A model generated the notes under the pieces. The model saw only the letters and a list, made by a program, of their open reading frames with translations, had not been told where the DNA came from and did not search any database. A stretch of 64,000 nt of DNA from Bradyrhizobium sp. SZCCT0231 (GTDB taxonomy: Bacteria; Pseudomonadota; Alphaproteobacteria; Rhizobiales; Xanthobacteraceae), in contig NZ_JAFCKP010000008.1 of the NCBI RefSeq assembly GCF_018130245.1, positions 124,001 through 188,000 on the forward strand. The letters run 5' to 3'. Positions 37,290 to 45,505 of this stretch are shown here, piece after piece. Both the position numbers and the translations under genes were made by a program. Each line of letters begins with the position of its first letter. The stretch's first letter is position 1.

Positions 37290-38015
37290 ATGACCAAGCA
37301 TATCGGGTGTCCAATGGCTGAGATCCATCCGTTCTACCAGACGCACCGCCACGCGATGGAAGCCGCCATGCGCGAGCGAATAGACCTTGCCGAAGCGATG
37401 CTCCGCGAGCGCGCGCATCTCTCTGATATCGACGCAATAAGGCAGGAGGTAATGGACGAATTCGAGATCGTCCTCACCCAGATGCCCTATGTCGGCGGCG
37501 CGGCAAGCCGCATGAGCGACTTCTTCATGCGCCTGACCGGCTTCATGGCCATCAGTCGGGTGCTGCGGCGCCACGGCGTGCCGGTGCCCGTGATCGGCGA
37601 GATCGAGCGGGAAACCTACAGGGCGCAGCTGCTGACGACGCCAGAAGCCGAGCGTCTCGCCACGGGTCGTCAATTCATGTCGCCGGAGAACCAGGCCTTG
37701 ATGCGCGAACAGGCGGCAAGAAGCGTTACAAGGGCTCATCAAGCGGAGTTTCCGGAAGATTTCGTCTACGATTTTGTCGAGCCGGGTCCCCAAGACGGCT
37801 TCGAATTCGGCATCGACTACAAGGCCTGCGGCTTCTGCAAGCTCGCGGCGCGCCATGGCGACAAGGAGATCCTGCCGAACATCTGCGGCCTCGACTTCGA
37901 CGCTTACGCCACGCGAGGCATCCGCCTGGAACGGACACAGACGCTGGCGGGCGGCGCCAGCCACTGCAATTTCCGCTTCTCGCGATTACCATCAAACGCG
38001 AAGGCGGAGCGTTAG
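37290..38015 (+). CDS. L-2-amino-thiazoline-4-carboxylic acid hydrolase-like protein
   Basis: This 241-residue protein (233 if it starts at 37314) matches the ATC hydrolase family. The C-terminal conserved region has CGFCKLAARHGDKEILPNIC, GLDFDAYATRG and LERTQTLAGGASHCNFRF, with three conserved cysteines plus CNFRF. ATC hydrolase opens the thiazoline ring of L-ATC on the way to L-cysteine; most family members are uncharacterised. Pairing with a RidA-like protein suggests handling of a ring-opened or imine intermediate, by inference. The true substrate is unknown. Confidence 0.8.
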   Translation: MTKHIGCPMAEIHPFYQTHRHAMEAAMRERIDLAEAMLRERAHLSDIDAIRQEVMDEFEIVLTQMPYVGGAASRMSDFFMRLTGFMAISRVLRRHGVPVPVIGEIERETYRAQLLTTPEAERLATGRQFMSPENQALMREQAARSVTRAHQAEFPEDFVYDFVEPGPQDGFEFGIDYKACGFCKLAARHGDKEILPNICGLDFDAYATRGIRLERTQTLAGGASHCNFRFSRLPSNAKAER

Positions 38016-38039
38016 GCCGTATTCCTTCTGCCGCTACAT

Positions 38040-38121
38040 CGTCATTGCGAGCGCAGCGAAGCAATCCAGAAATGCATCCGCGGAGAGAGTCCTGGATTGC
38101 TTCGCTGCGCTCGCAATGACG
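38040..38121. repeat. Perfect 30-bp inverted repeat (extragenic palindrome)
   Basis: The arms at 38040-38069 and 38092-38121 are exact reverse complements over 30 bases (CGTCATTGCGAGCGCAGCGA... at the left), with a 22-base loop. This is the second extragenic palindrome family of Bradyrhizobium and relatives and differs from the copies at 26430 and 28372. It lies 25 bases after the ATC-hydrolase stop. The stretch from 38122 to 38301 shows no gene. Confidence 0.85.
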
Positions 38122-38301
38122 GGGGGCACCGGCCTTTCGAAGCCGGCTTCCGATGATGACATCATGCCCCTGTTTTGCCCGACGGAGCAAATCGACTTCG
38201 CTAAATCCGCAATCTCGCGACGCCGCCGGCAAGTCATTGATTCCGCTAACCCCGGCTACTGTGCATGGGGTTGTTTTCGCACTTTTTGTTTTGGCGGCCA
38301 T

Positions 38302-39327
38302 CTACTCCGCCGCTTTTTCCCTCAAGCGCTGCGCATAGACGTTGATGACCAGCGCCGCCAAGAGGATCAGGCCGCGGATCAGGATTTTCAGGAAGCTGTC
38401 GATGTTGACGTGGTCGAGCCCGTTGTTGAGGACGCCGAGCACGAACAGCCCGACGATGGTGTTGCCGATGCCGCCGCGTCCGCCGAACAGGCTGGTGCCG
38501 CCGACCACGACGGCGGCGATGGAGTCGAGCAGGTAGGTGTCGAACTCGTTCTGCTGCGCGCTGCCGAAATGGGCTACTCCCAGCATGCCGCCGATGCCGG
38601 AGCAGACCGCCGAGATCACCATGACCGCACCAAGGATGAGCTTGACGTTGAGGCCGGAATATTCGGCCGCCTCGCGATTGCCCCCGACCATGTAGACGTA
38701 GCGGCCGAAGCGCGTGTAGGTCAGCACCAGATGACCGCCGAGCAGCATGATGGCGGCGACGATGACGATCCAGGGGATGCCACTGACCGAGCCCGAGCCG
38801 AGCGTCGTGATCATATCAGGCACCTTGTAGGCGATCTGGCCGCGCACCAGGAGGGCCGAGATGCCGGCCGCGATCTGCATCATCGCCAGGGTCATGATGA
38901 AGGAGGGGATGCCGATCACGGTCAGCCCCAGCGCGTTGACGAGACCGAGCAGGGCGCAGAGCAGGATCGACAGGATGATCGCGACCGCGCCGGGCAGGGG
39001 GATGTTGGCGATGTTGACGTAGGATTCCTGCAGCGTGAAGTAGGCGACCGCGATGCCCGTGACGTTGGCGATGCTGGCGATCGACAGGTCGATCTCGGCG
39101 CAGAGGATCACGAAGGTGAGGCCGACGGCGATGATGCCTGTCACCGACACCTGGGTCAGAATGTTGCCGAGATTGTCGAGCGTCGCGAAGGAGGGGCTGG
39201 CGAAGGCGAAGAAAGCGGAGAGGAAGATCAGCGTCAGGAACGGCGCGATGTTGCGCATCTGCGAGCGCAGGAACGGTGCGAGGCCCCGCGCCCGCCGTCC
39301 TGTCGCCAAAGCCGTCTCGCTGCTCAT
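38302..39327 (-). CDS. Sugar-type ABC transporter permease (RbsC-like)
   Basis: This 341-residue inner-membrane permease starts at 39327 (MSSETALATG). About nine to ten hydrophobic helices are seen, with the BPD_transp_2 signature VTGIIAVGLTFVILCAEIDL and SIASIANVTGIAVAYF. The coupling region GGNREAAEYSGLNVKLIL and AAVVVGGTSLFGGRGG are characteristic. It is the last gene of a three-gene operon read leftward from 41884. The start lies 11 bases after the ATPase stop. The transported sugar is not identifiable. Confidence 0.92.
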   Translation of the reverse strand: MSSETALATGRRARGLAPFLRSQMRNIAPFLTLIFLSAFFAFASPSFATLDNLGNILTQVSVTGIIAVGLTFVILCAEIDLSIASIANVTGIAVAYFTLQESYVNIANIPLPGAVAIILSILLCALLGLVNALGLTVIGIPSFIMTLAMMQIAAGISALLVRGQIAYKVPDMITTLGSGSVSGIPWIVIVAAIMLLGGHLVLTYTRFGRYVYMVGGNREAAEYSGLNVKLILGAVMVISAVCSGIGGMLGVAHFGSAQQNEFDTYLLDSIAAVVVGGTSLFGGRGGIGNTIVGLFVLGVLNNGLDHVNIDSFLKILIRGLILLAALVINVYAQRLREKAAE

Positions 39328-39338
39328 GTGCTTCTCCG

Positions 39339-40841
39339 TCACGCCGCTTCCAGCAGGCGGTCCTTGCTGACCGGCTCGTTCCTGAATTCCCGCACCAAGG
39401 CGCCGCGCTTGAGCACGAGGATGCGGTCGGCCAGCGACAGCACCGTTTCCGGCTCGGTCGACAGCACGATGATCGCGAGCCCTTTTGTGCGGAGGTCGCG
39501 GACGATGTTGATGACGTCGTTCTTGGCGCCGACATCCATGCCGCGGGTCGGCTCGCACAGCACCAGCAGTTTTGGCGGGTAGGTGAGCCATTTTGCCAGG
39601 GCAACCTTCTGCTGGTTGCCGCCCGAGAGCATGCCGAGATCGAGGCCGACCACCGGCGGCCGGATCTGCAACTGATCGACCTGGCGCTTGGCGATGTCGC
39701 GCTCCTGCACCGGCTTGAGCAATAGCGCCGAGATGCGGTCGAGAATGCTGATCGAGATGTTCTTGTAGACCGGCTCCTGGTGAAACAGCATGTCGCGCCG
39801 GCTCTCCGGCACCAGCGCCACGCCGGCGCGCCGCGCCGCCGCCGTGCTGGCAAAGGTCTTGCGCGTGCCGTCCACGGCGAGCGTACCGCTGTCCGGCTTC
39901 AGCTTGCCGAACAGGATGCGTGACAGCTCCTGCTGGCCGCAGCCCATGAAGCCGTAGATGCCGAGCACCTCGCCGGCGCGGGCCTCGAACGAGACGTCCT
40001 GAAGGCTGCGCGACAGCGACAGCTGGTCGACCCTGAGAACGACCTTGCTGTCGCTCGGCTGCGGCAGCATCAGATCGTCGGCATAGCTATGCTCGAGCGC
40101 CTCGCCGCCGCGACCGATCATCGCCTCGATCAGCGCGCCCTTGCTGGTCGCGGCGCTTGCCGTCTCCGCAACCTTCCGCCCGTTGCGGAACACGGTCACC
40201 GTGTCGGACACAAGCAGGATGTCCTCGATGAAATGCGAGATGAAGACGATTGCAGTGCCTTCCTCGCGCAGCCGCCGGAGCGTTGCGAACAGCCGCTCGA
40301 CCTCGGGTGGGGAGAGGGCGGAGGTCGGCTCGTCCAGGATGACGATGCGGGCGCCGGAGAACAGCACGCGCGCGATCTCGATCAGCTGCTGCAGTCCGAT
40401 CGGGAGGTCGCCAAGCCGTGCCATCGGGTCGACGTCGATGCCGAAGCGGGCGAGCTGCTCGCCCGCCTCGCGCGCCATCCGCCGCCATTGCACGAGGCCG
40501 AGGGCGTTGGTCGGCTGGTTGCCGAGGAAGACGTTCTCCGCGACCGTGAGGTCGGGGGCGACGCTGAGCTCCTGATGCACCATGGCGATGCCGGCGGCGT
40601 GCGCATCGCGCGCCGAGCGGAAATGCATCTCCTTTCCGTCGATCAGGAAGCGGCCGGAGAATTCGCTGTGCACGCCGGCGATGATCTTCATCAGCGTGCT
40701 TTTTCCGGCGCCGTTCTCGCCGACGAGACCGTGGATCTCGCCGGGATAAAGCGCGAAGTCGACACCACGAAGCGCTTCGACGCCGCCGAAGCTCTTCGTG
40801 ATGCCCTGGAGTTCCAGGATGGGCTGTTGTCCCACAGTCAT
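39339..40841 (-). CDS. Sugar-type ABC transporter ATP-binding protein (RbsA-like, two domains)
   Basis: This 500-residue protein has two ABC domains. The first has Walker A GENGAGKSTLMKIIAG, Q-loop VHQELSVAPDLTV and Walker B VILDEPTSALSP. The second begins near VLRVDQLSLSRSLQDVSF with a degenerate Walker A (GFMGCGQQEL, lacking the usual Lys), a signature LSGGNQQKVALAKWL and LVLCEPTRGMDVGA. One degenerate site is normal for RbsA/XylG/MglA proteins. The start at 40841 (MTVGQQPILELQ) is preferred over the frame start at 40889. Confidence 0.93.
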   Translation of the reverse strand: MTVGQQPILELQGITKSFGGVEALRGVDFALYPGEIHGLVGENGAGKSTLMKIIAGVHSEFSGRFLIDGKEMHFRSARDAHAAGIAMVHQELSVAPDLTVAENVFLGNQPTNALGLVQWRRMAREAGEQLARFGIDVDPMARLGDLPIGLQQLIEIARVLFSGARIVILDEPTSALSPPEVERLFATLRRLREEGTAIVFISHFIEDILLVSDTVTVFRNGRKVAETASAATSKGALIEAMIGRGGEALEHSYADDLMLPQPSDSKVVLRVDQLSLSRSLQDVSFEARAGEVLGIYGFMGCGQQELSRILFGKLKPDSGTLAVDGTRKTFASTAAARRAGVALVPESRRDMLFHQEPVYKNISISILDRISALLLKPVQERDIAKRQVDQLQIRPPVVGLDLGMLSGGNQQKVALAKWLTYPPKLLVLCEPTRGMDVGAKNDVINIVRDLRTKGLAIIVLSTEPETVLSLADRILVLKRGALVREFRNEPVSKDRLLEAA

Positions 40842-40861
40842 GAAAGTTCGGATCTGGAGGC

Positions 40862-41884
40862 TCAGATCAGGAAGTGATCCTGCATCCACTGCATCCCGGC
40901 GGCGTTGGCCTTGGTTACGACCGGGCCATCGGTGACGACGTTCTTCGGGATTCCCTGTCCGCTCTTCTCGCCGCCGACCACGGCCGACACGCCTGCAATG
41001 ATGGCGCCGCCATGGATGCGGCAGGAGGGATTGCGCACCGTGGCGAACATGCGGCCTTCGCTCACCGCCTGGATCGCCGGCGGCATGGCGTCGACGCCGC
41101 CGATCAGGATGTTGGTGCGGCCCCGCGCCTTCATGATGTTGGCGGCGGCGAGCGCCATGTCGTCATTGTGGAAGAACGCCGCATCGATCTGCGGATACTT
41201 CGTGAGGTAGGTTTCCCAGAGACGGGCGGTCTTCGACACGTCCCAGTCGGCCGGCTGGGTGTCCAGCACCTCGATGCCGGGGAATTGCTTGACGACCGAG
41301 TTGAAACCCTTGGCGCGGCCTTGCGCTCCTGTATGCCCGAGCGCGCCCTGGGTCATGATGATCTTGCCCTTGCCGCCCATCGCGTTGCACAGCGCCTGGG
41401 TCACCGAGGCGCCCATGAACTCGTTGTCGGGGGCGAGGAAGGAGTGGACCTTGATCTGATCGAGCGGCGCGATCAGCGTGTCCATGTCGATCACGGGCGT
41501 GCCGGCGTCGATCATCTTCTGCACCGGCTGGGTGAGGGTGCCGATGCCGAAGGCCTGGATCGCGACGAAGTCCCATTTCTGGGATGCCATGTTGTCGATC
41601 GCCGCGCGTTGCTTCACCGCGTCGAGCTGGCCATCGAACCAGGTGACCTCGACATTGAACAGCTTGCCCCAGAATTCCGCAGCCTGCTTGCCTTGCGCGC
41701 ACCAGGTGGCCTGGAGGCCGGCGTTGGAGAACGCCGCCTTCAGCGGCTTCTCGCTGCGTCCGACTTCGGCGGCCAGTGCTGGATTTATGCCGATGCTGCC
41801 GAGGATGGCAGTTGCGGCGCCGGCGGTCGCTGCCGCCTGAAGAAGATCGCGCCTCGTCGTCGAGAAATCTTTCGTCCCGGACAT
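40862..41884 (-). CDS. Sugar-binding periplasmic protein (RbsB-like, Tat signal)
   Basis: This 340-residue protein begins at 41884 with a twin-arginine signal (STTRRDLLQAAATAGAATAI, Arg11-Arg12, cleavage near ALAA), so it is probably exported folded. The Peripla_BP_4 fold shows WDFVAIQAFGIGTLTQPVQK, GTPVIDMDTLIAPLDQ, QIDAAFFHNDDMALAAANIM and ILIGGVDAMPPAIQAV. It is the first gene of the transporter operon. Use of Tat rather than Sec is unusual for RbsB-type proteins, though known in rhizobia. Confidence 0.9.
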   Translation of the reverse strand: MSGTKDFSTTRRDLLQAAATAGAATAILGSIGINPALAAEVGRSEKPLKAAFSNAGLQATWCAQGKQAAEFWGKLFNVEVTWFDGQLDAVKQRAAIDNMASQKWDFVAIQAFGIGTLTQPVQKMIDAGTPVIDMDTLIAPLDQIKVHSFLAPDNEFMGASVTQALCNAMGGKGKIIMTQGALGHTGAQGRAKGFNSVVKQFPGIEVLDTQPADWDVSKTARLWETYLTKYPQIDAAFFHNDDMALAAANIMKARGRTNILIGGVDAMPPAIQAVSEGRMFATVRNPSCRIHGGAIIAGVSAVVGGEKSGQGIPKNVVTDGPVVTKANAAGMQWMQDHFLI

Positions 41885-42167
41885 CGCTCGCTCCCATGTA
41901 TCTTGTCGTCGGCGCGTCATTGCTTGCGCGACCGATGTCCGAAAGTCTCTCACAAGAGTTGTTGCCACTCAATCTGCAATCAACGGCGAGGCAGGCGTCG
42001 CATCAGCCGGGAGTGTCCGCTGCGCGTCACCGCGAGGTCGAGCATCGCCTGTCAGCGCGCGCATCGATCCTTGCGTGAGCGCGATGCATCGTGCGCGCGA
42101 GGCTCGGCTACGATGGCTGCTCGATTTGGTCGGAAGAAGCGTTCATCGACGGTTCAGCCGCGCGGAC

Positions 42168-42196
42168 AAAAAAAGAGCGGGGCCCTGGCCCCGCTC
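42168..42196 (-). terminator. Strong intrinsic terminator, minus strand
   Basis: GAGCGGGGC (42175-42183) pairs with GCCCCGCTC (42188-42196) and, read leftward, is followed by seven T residues (42174-42168). It faces no known gene, only the unassigned unit to its right, and lies about 285 bases upstream of the start of the sugar-binding protein gene. Confidence 0.8.
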
Positions 42197-42440
42197 AAAA
42201 ATTGTGTCGACCCTATTATCCCCGATCTTAAGATTTGCTCTTGATTGACGGGGCGACGCTGCGTTTTGCGCGCCAGGGGCTCCTCCCGAGACTTGGACCA
42301 CCAGGCCATGACCTCGCGGTCAGCGCCTGAGCAAGAGGATGCTAGATCAACTTTTCTCACTTGTCATCATTTTCGGCAACGAATGTTCAAAATTCGAGCA
42401 GCTGACGAAATGATCGGGCTCTTAGCCATATAACCATATG
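42197..42440 (-). ncRNA. Putative short transcription unit (small RNA or small peptide), nature unknown
   Basis: A strong terminator at 42168-42196 ends a minus-strand unit whose upstream end lies in an AT-rich stretch (about 42370-42450) suited to a promoter. An open frame from GTG 42360 (or ATG 42309, giving MAWWSKSREEPLARKTQRRP onward) runs straight through the terminator hairpin without a stop, which is unlike normal genes, and no clear Shine-Dalgarno is present. I therefore put a non-coding RNA first and a small basic protein second. No known small RNA family is recognised. The remaining gap to 42614 holds nothing else obvious. Confidence 0.35.
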
Positions 42441-42614
42441 ACAAATATAAGAAATTTGTGGATAAGCGGGGTGGGCTTCCCTGCCTCAAATGCCGGACCG
42501 GCGGCCGTGGCGCGCGCCGACCACAGCTTTCGAGAAAGTTGCGCTGGGCCAAGAAGGCGGCGGAACTGACCTCGACTCGGCCCCGACCGCAGTGTTTAGT
42601 TAGCGCACGAACGA

Positions 42615-43001
42615 ATGGTTCGGCGGATGCGCGCGCGGCTACAAAAATACTTACCCTTGGTCCTGCTCGCCTTGGTGATGCAGGTGCTGGCGCCGATCGC
42701 CGCCTGTTTGGCGACCGGCCGGGCCGCTGCCGACCCACTGTCTGCCGGCGTGATCTGCCACAGTGCGAGCGAGCAGAGCGGCCTGAACGATCGGACCGGC
42801 GGGCCGGCCGCGCATGCCGGTGCGTGTGCCCTGTGCTGCCTGGCCCAGGCCAACGCGTCGCTCGATTCGCCGCCGCATACGGCACTCGCGATTCCCGTCC
42901 GCCATGCCGAGCGTGTGGTGTGGCATCCGGCACACGCGTCCGCGTTCGCCGCTTACAAGAGCTCGAGCGCCCAGGCACGCGCGCCGCCTCAATTTTCCTG
43001 A
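42615..43001 (+). CDS. DUF2946-type protein, first gene of copper cluster
   Basis: This protein has 128 residues, or 124 from the ATG at 42627. A hydrophobic N-terminal helix (YLPLVLLALVMQVLAPIAAC) acts as a signal or anchor. A Cys-rich centre (VICHSASE and AGACALCCLAQ) and a His/Pro-rich tail follow, ending ARAPPQFS. This design (short, signal, CxLCC) is the DUF2946 pattern, a family known beside TonB-dependent copper receptors. It begins the run toward the receptor gene 95 bases on. A role in periplasmic copper binding or sensing is inference. The smaller His-rich protein at 808-1257 has a similar plan. Confidence 0.7.
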   Translation: MVRRMRARLQKYLPLVLLALVMQVLAPIAACLATGRAAADPLSAGVICHSASEQSGLNDRTGGPAAHAGACALCCLAQANASLDSPPHTALAIPVRHAERVVWHPAHASAFAAYKSSSAQARAPPQFS

Positions 43002-43096
43002 CGTAGCGACAAACCGAACCATTGGCGCGCGCCATTGCCGTGCCGATGGCGTGTGCAATGGACCGGCCGACGTGCCGGATGTCAGGAATTCAACAG

Positions 43097-45505
43097 ATGT
43101 TACGCATTCGTGCGATCAGCCGCGCGAGCTTGCCCGTGCTTTGCGGGCTGGTGTCTTCGATCGGCTCGGGCGCGCTTGCCCAAGGCGCCTCGGAATCGCT
43201 TCCCGCGGTGACGGTTGAGGCGCCGCAGCCTTCGCGTCCCAAACCAACCACCCGGCCATCGCGACTGCGCTCAGCGTCGGCGGGACGCGCAGCCAGACCC
43301 GTTGCGCAGAACGCGACCGCCAGCGCGCCGGCCCAAAACCTGGCCGCGTCTGCCGGCGTAGCGCGGGCTGGTCTCAATCAATCGCCGGCCGGCCAGACCG
43401 CGACGACGATCGATCGCAGCCAGTTCGACAATCGCCCGGCGTTCTCGGTCAGCGACGTCTTGCGGGATAGTCCGGGCATTTCGGTCAAGCAGGGCAACGG
43501 TCCCCGGGATTTCGGCATCTCGATTCGTGGCTCCAATGCCCGCAACGGTTTCGCCATCCGCAATCTCGTGATCTTCGACGATGGCTTCCCGGTGACGCAG
43601 CCGGACGGCCTGTCGCGCAGTGATCTGATCGATCCCCATGCCTATGGTGCGATCGACGTGATCCGTGGCCCCTCGTCGGCGCTCTACGGCAACTATGCGA
43701 CCGGGGGCGCGCTCAATTTCCGGACGCGGCCGGGCGGCACGATCGATGGCGTCGAATATGGCGTCGATGGCGGCAGTTACGGCTACCTCAACAATTACCT
43801 GGCGGCCGGCAAGAAGGTCGGTAATTTCGAGGGCTCGCTGTTCGCAAGCGACGTGCGGGGCGATGGCTATATCGGCAATAGCTGGTACAATACTCAGACC
43901 GTCAACTTCCTCGGAACGCTCAAGGCGACGCCGGACGATCGTTTCACGGTCAAGATCATCAACAACGACCTCAGCGCGCGGCTTCCGCTTCGCCAGTCGC
44001 TGAACCAGTTCTACATCAATCCGTTCCAGCAGGGGTGTACGACCGGTGCAACGGCGGCAGCCGGATGTCCGACCGTGTCTCTCTTCAGGAACGGCTTTAA
44101 CGGTGGCAAGGACATCGAGACGGCGACCCAAGCCGGTCTCGGGCGAAACGATCGACGAACCATTGTCGGAGCACGATGGGAGCACGACTTCGATAACACG
44201 ATGACGTGGCGGAACCAGTTCGTCTTCGACGACAGGAACATCAGCCAGCCCACCGGCGCGACCAGCGCCATCGGCGATTTCCCCTCGTACAATTACATGA
44301 GCGACATCACAAAGCGCGGTGAAATCTTCGGCATGGAGTCCACCACATTGGTCGGCGCCTGGTACAATACGCTCGTGGCGTCGAGCGATACGCGCAACGT
44401 CATCCCGGGCGGAAACGCCACGTTGGGACTGATCTCGGCCAACACCTACAGCGATACATCCAATTACGGGATACGAGCGCGGGAGGAGCTGAAGCTCACT
44501 CCGGACCTGACCGCGATCGCCGGAATTGGGTGGGAAACCACGATTCTGAAGGGCGTCAATACGCTCTACAAGTACAACACGATCAACGTTCCGGTCGCGA
44601 CGATACCTCCGCCCACCGCCGTCAACCGCACGATTGAGAACACGGCGCCCGAATTGGCGCTGCTCTACAGACTTAACCAAGAATGGCAGTTTCGCGGACG
44701 GGTCGCGACCGGATACGGAACGCCGCAGGTGTCGAATCTGTTCGTTCTTCCGAACGGTGCTTTCGGCAACAACACTCAGCTCCAGACGCAAACCAATGTC
44801 GGCTATGATCTCGGCTTCGATTGGACGCCGAGCAACGCGGTCAAGCTGAGCGCGACGGCATTCTACGAATTTTTCCGGAATGAGCTGGTCAGTCAGGCCG
44901 CCAGCAATCCCAGCGCCAGCAACGCGACCTATACGTTCAACGCGCCGCGATCGGAGCACCGGGGCATCGAGCTTGCCGCCGACTGGAAGTTCTATCCGGG
45001 TTGGCGGTTCATGGCGGCCTACACCTATCTCGACGAGGTCTACACCGAGTATGTCGAGAACATCACCAATGGCGCGGTGTTCAGCTTCAACCGTGCCGGC
45101 AACAAGATCCCCGGCATTTCGCCCAACGAGCTGACGGCGCGAATTGGCTATGACGAGTTCGCCGGGCCACTGACAGGACTCGGAGGCTTCGTCGAACTCC
45201 AGTGGAAGGACTCCTTCTACATGGACAATGCGAATTTGCTGAAGGCGCCCGGTTATGAGCTGGTCAACGTGAATGTTCACTACAAGACCGACCTGGTGTC
45301 CGACACCTTCAGATCCCTGAATCTGTTTCTCGAGGTCAGGAACGTATTCGACCGCACCTATGTTGCCTCGGCAAACAACATCGCGAACACGGTGACGGCG
45401 GCGGGCCTTCAAGATCCTGCGAGTGCGCTCGCAAACACCACAGGATCGATCTATGCGGGCTCGCCGCGCACGTTCGTTGCAGGTATGAAGGTGGCGTTCA
45501 AATGA
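43097..45505 (+). CDS. TonB-dependent receptor, probably for copper
   Basis: This 802-residue outer membrane receptor starts at ATG 43097 (AGGAA upstream), giving a signal peptide (MLRIRAISRASLPVLCGLVS, cleavage near ALAQ); codons at 43022 and 43079 are less likely. The TonB box-like LPAVTVEAP precedes a plug with NRPAFSVSDVLRDSPGISVK, FDDGFPVTQPDGLSRSDLID, and IDVIRGPSSALYGNYATGGA. The barrel has the C-terminal repeat region and ends RTFVAGMKVAFK. The plug differs from siderophore receptors and is closer to FecA/OprC-like types. The gene set around it (DUF2946, PCu(A)C, TlpA-like) points to copper. It overlaps the next gene by 4 bases. Confidence 0.85.
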   Translation: MLRIRAISRASLPVLCGLVSSIGSGALAQGASESLPAVTVEAPQPSRPKPTTRPSRLRSASAGRAARPVAQNATASAPAQNLAASAGVARAGLNQSPAGQTATTIDRSQFDNRPAFSVSDVLRDSPGISVKQGNGPRDFGISIRGSNARNGFAIRNLVIFDDGFPVTQPDGLSRSDLIDPHAYGAIDVIRGPSSALYGNYATGGALNFRTRPGGTIDGVEYGVDGGSYGYLNNYLAAGKKVGNFEGSLFASDVRGDGYIGNSWYNTQTVNFLGTLKATPDDRFTVKIINNDLSARLPLRQSLNQFYINPFQQGCTTGATAAAGCPTVSLFRNGFNGGKDIETATQAGLGRNDRRTIVGARWEHDFDNTMTWRNQFVFDDRNISQPTGATSAIGDFPSYNYMSDITKRGEIFGMESTTLVGAWYNTLVASSDTRNVIPGGNATLGLISANTYSDTSNYGIRAREELKLTPDLTAIAGIGWETTILKGVNTLYKYNTINVPVATIPPPTAVNRTIENTAPELALLYRLNQEWQFRGRVATGYGTPQVSNLFVLPNGAFGNNTQLQTQTNVGYDLGFDWTPSNAVKLSATAFYEFFRNELVSQAASNPSASNATYTFNAPRSEHRGIELAADWKFYPGWRFMAAYTYLDEVYTEYVENITNGAVFSFNRAGNKIPGISPNELTARIGYDEFAGPLTGLGGFVELQWKDSFYMDNANLLKAPGYELVNVNVHYKTDLVSDTFRSLNLFLEVRNVFDRTYVASANNIANTVTAAGLQDPASALANTTGSIYAGSPRTFVAGMKVAFK

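Noticed and set aside
36270-37964. 564-codon minus-strand frame over the LysR, RidA and ATC-hydrolase region
   Set aside because: It overlaps three supported genes and its sequence is a shadow; in its second half it repeats LysR codons in another frame.
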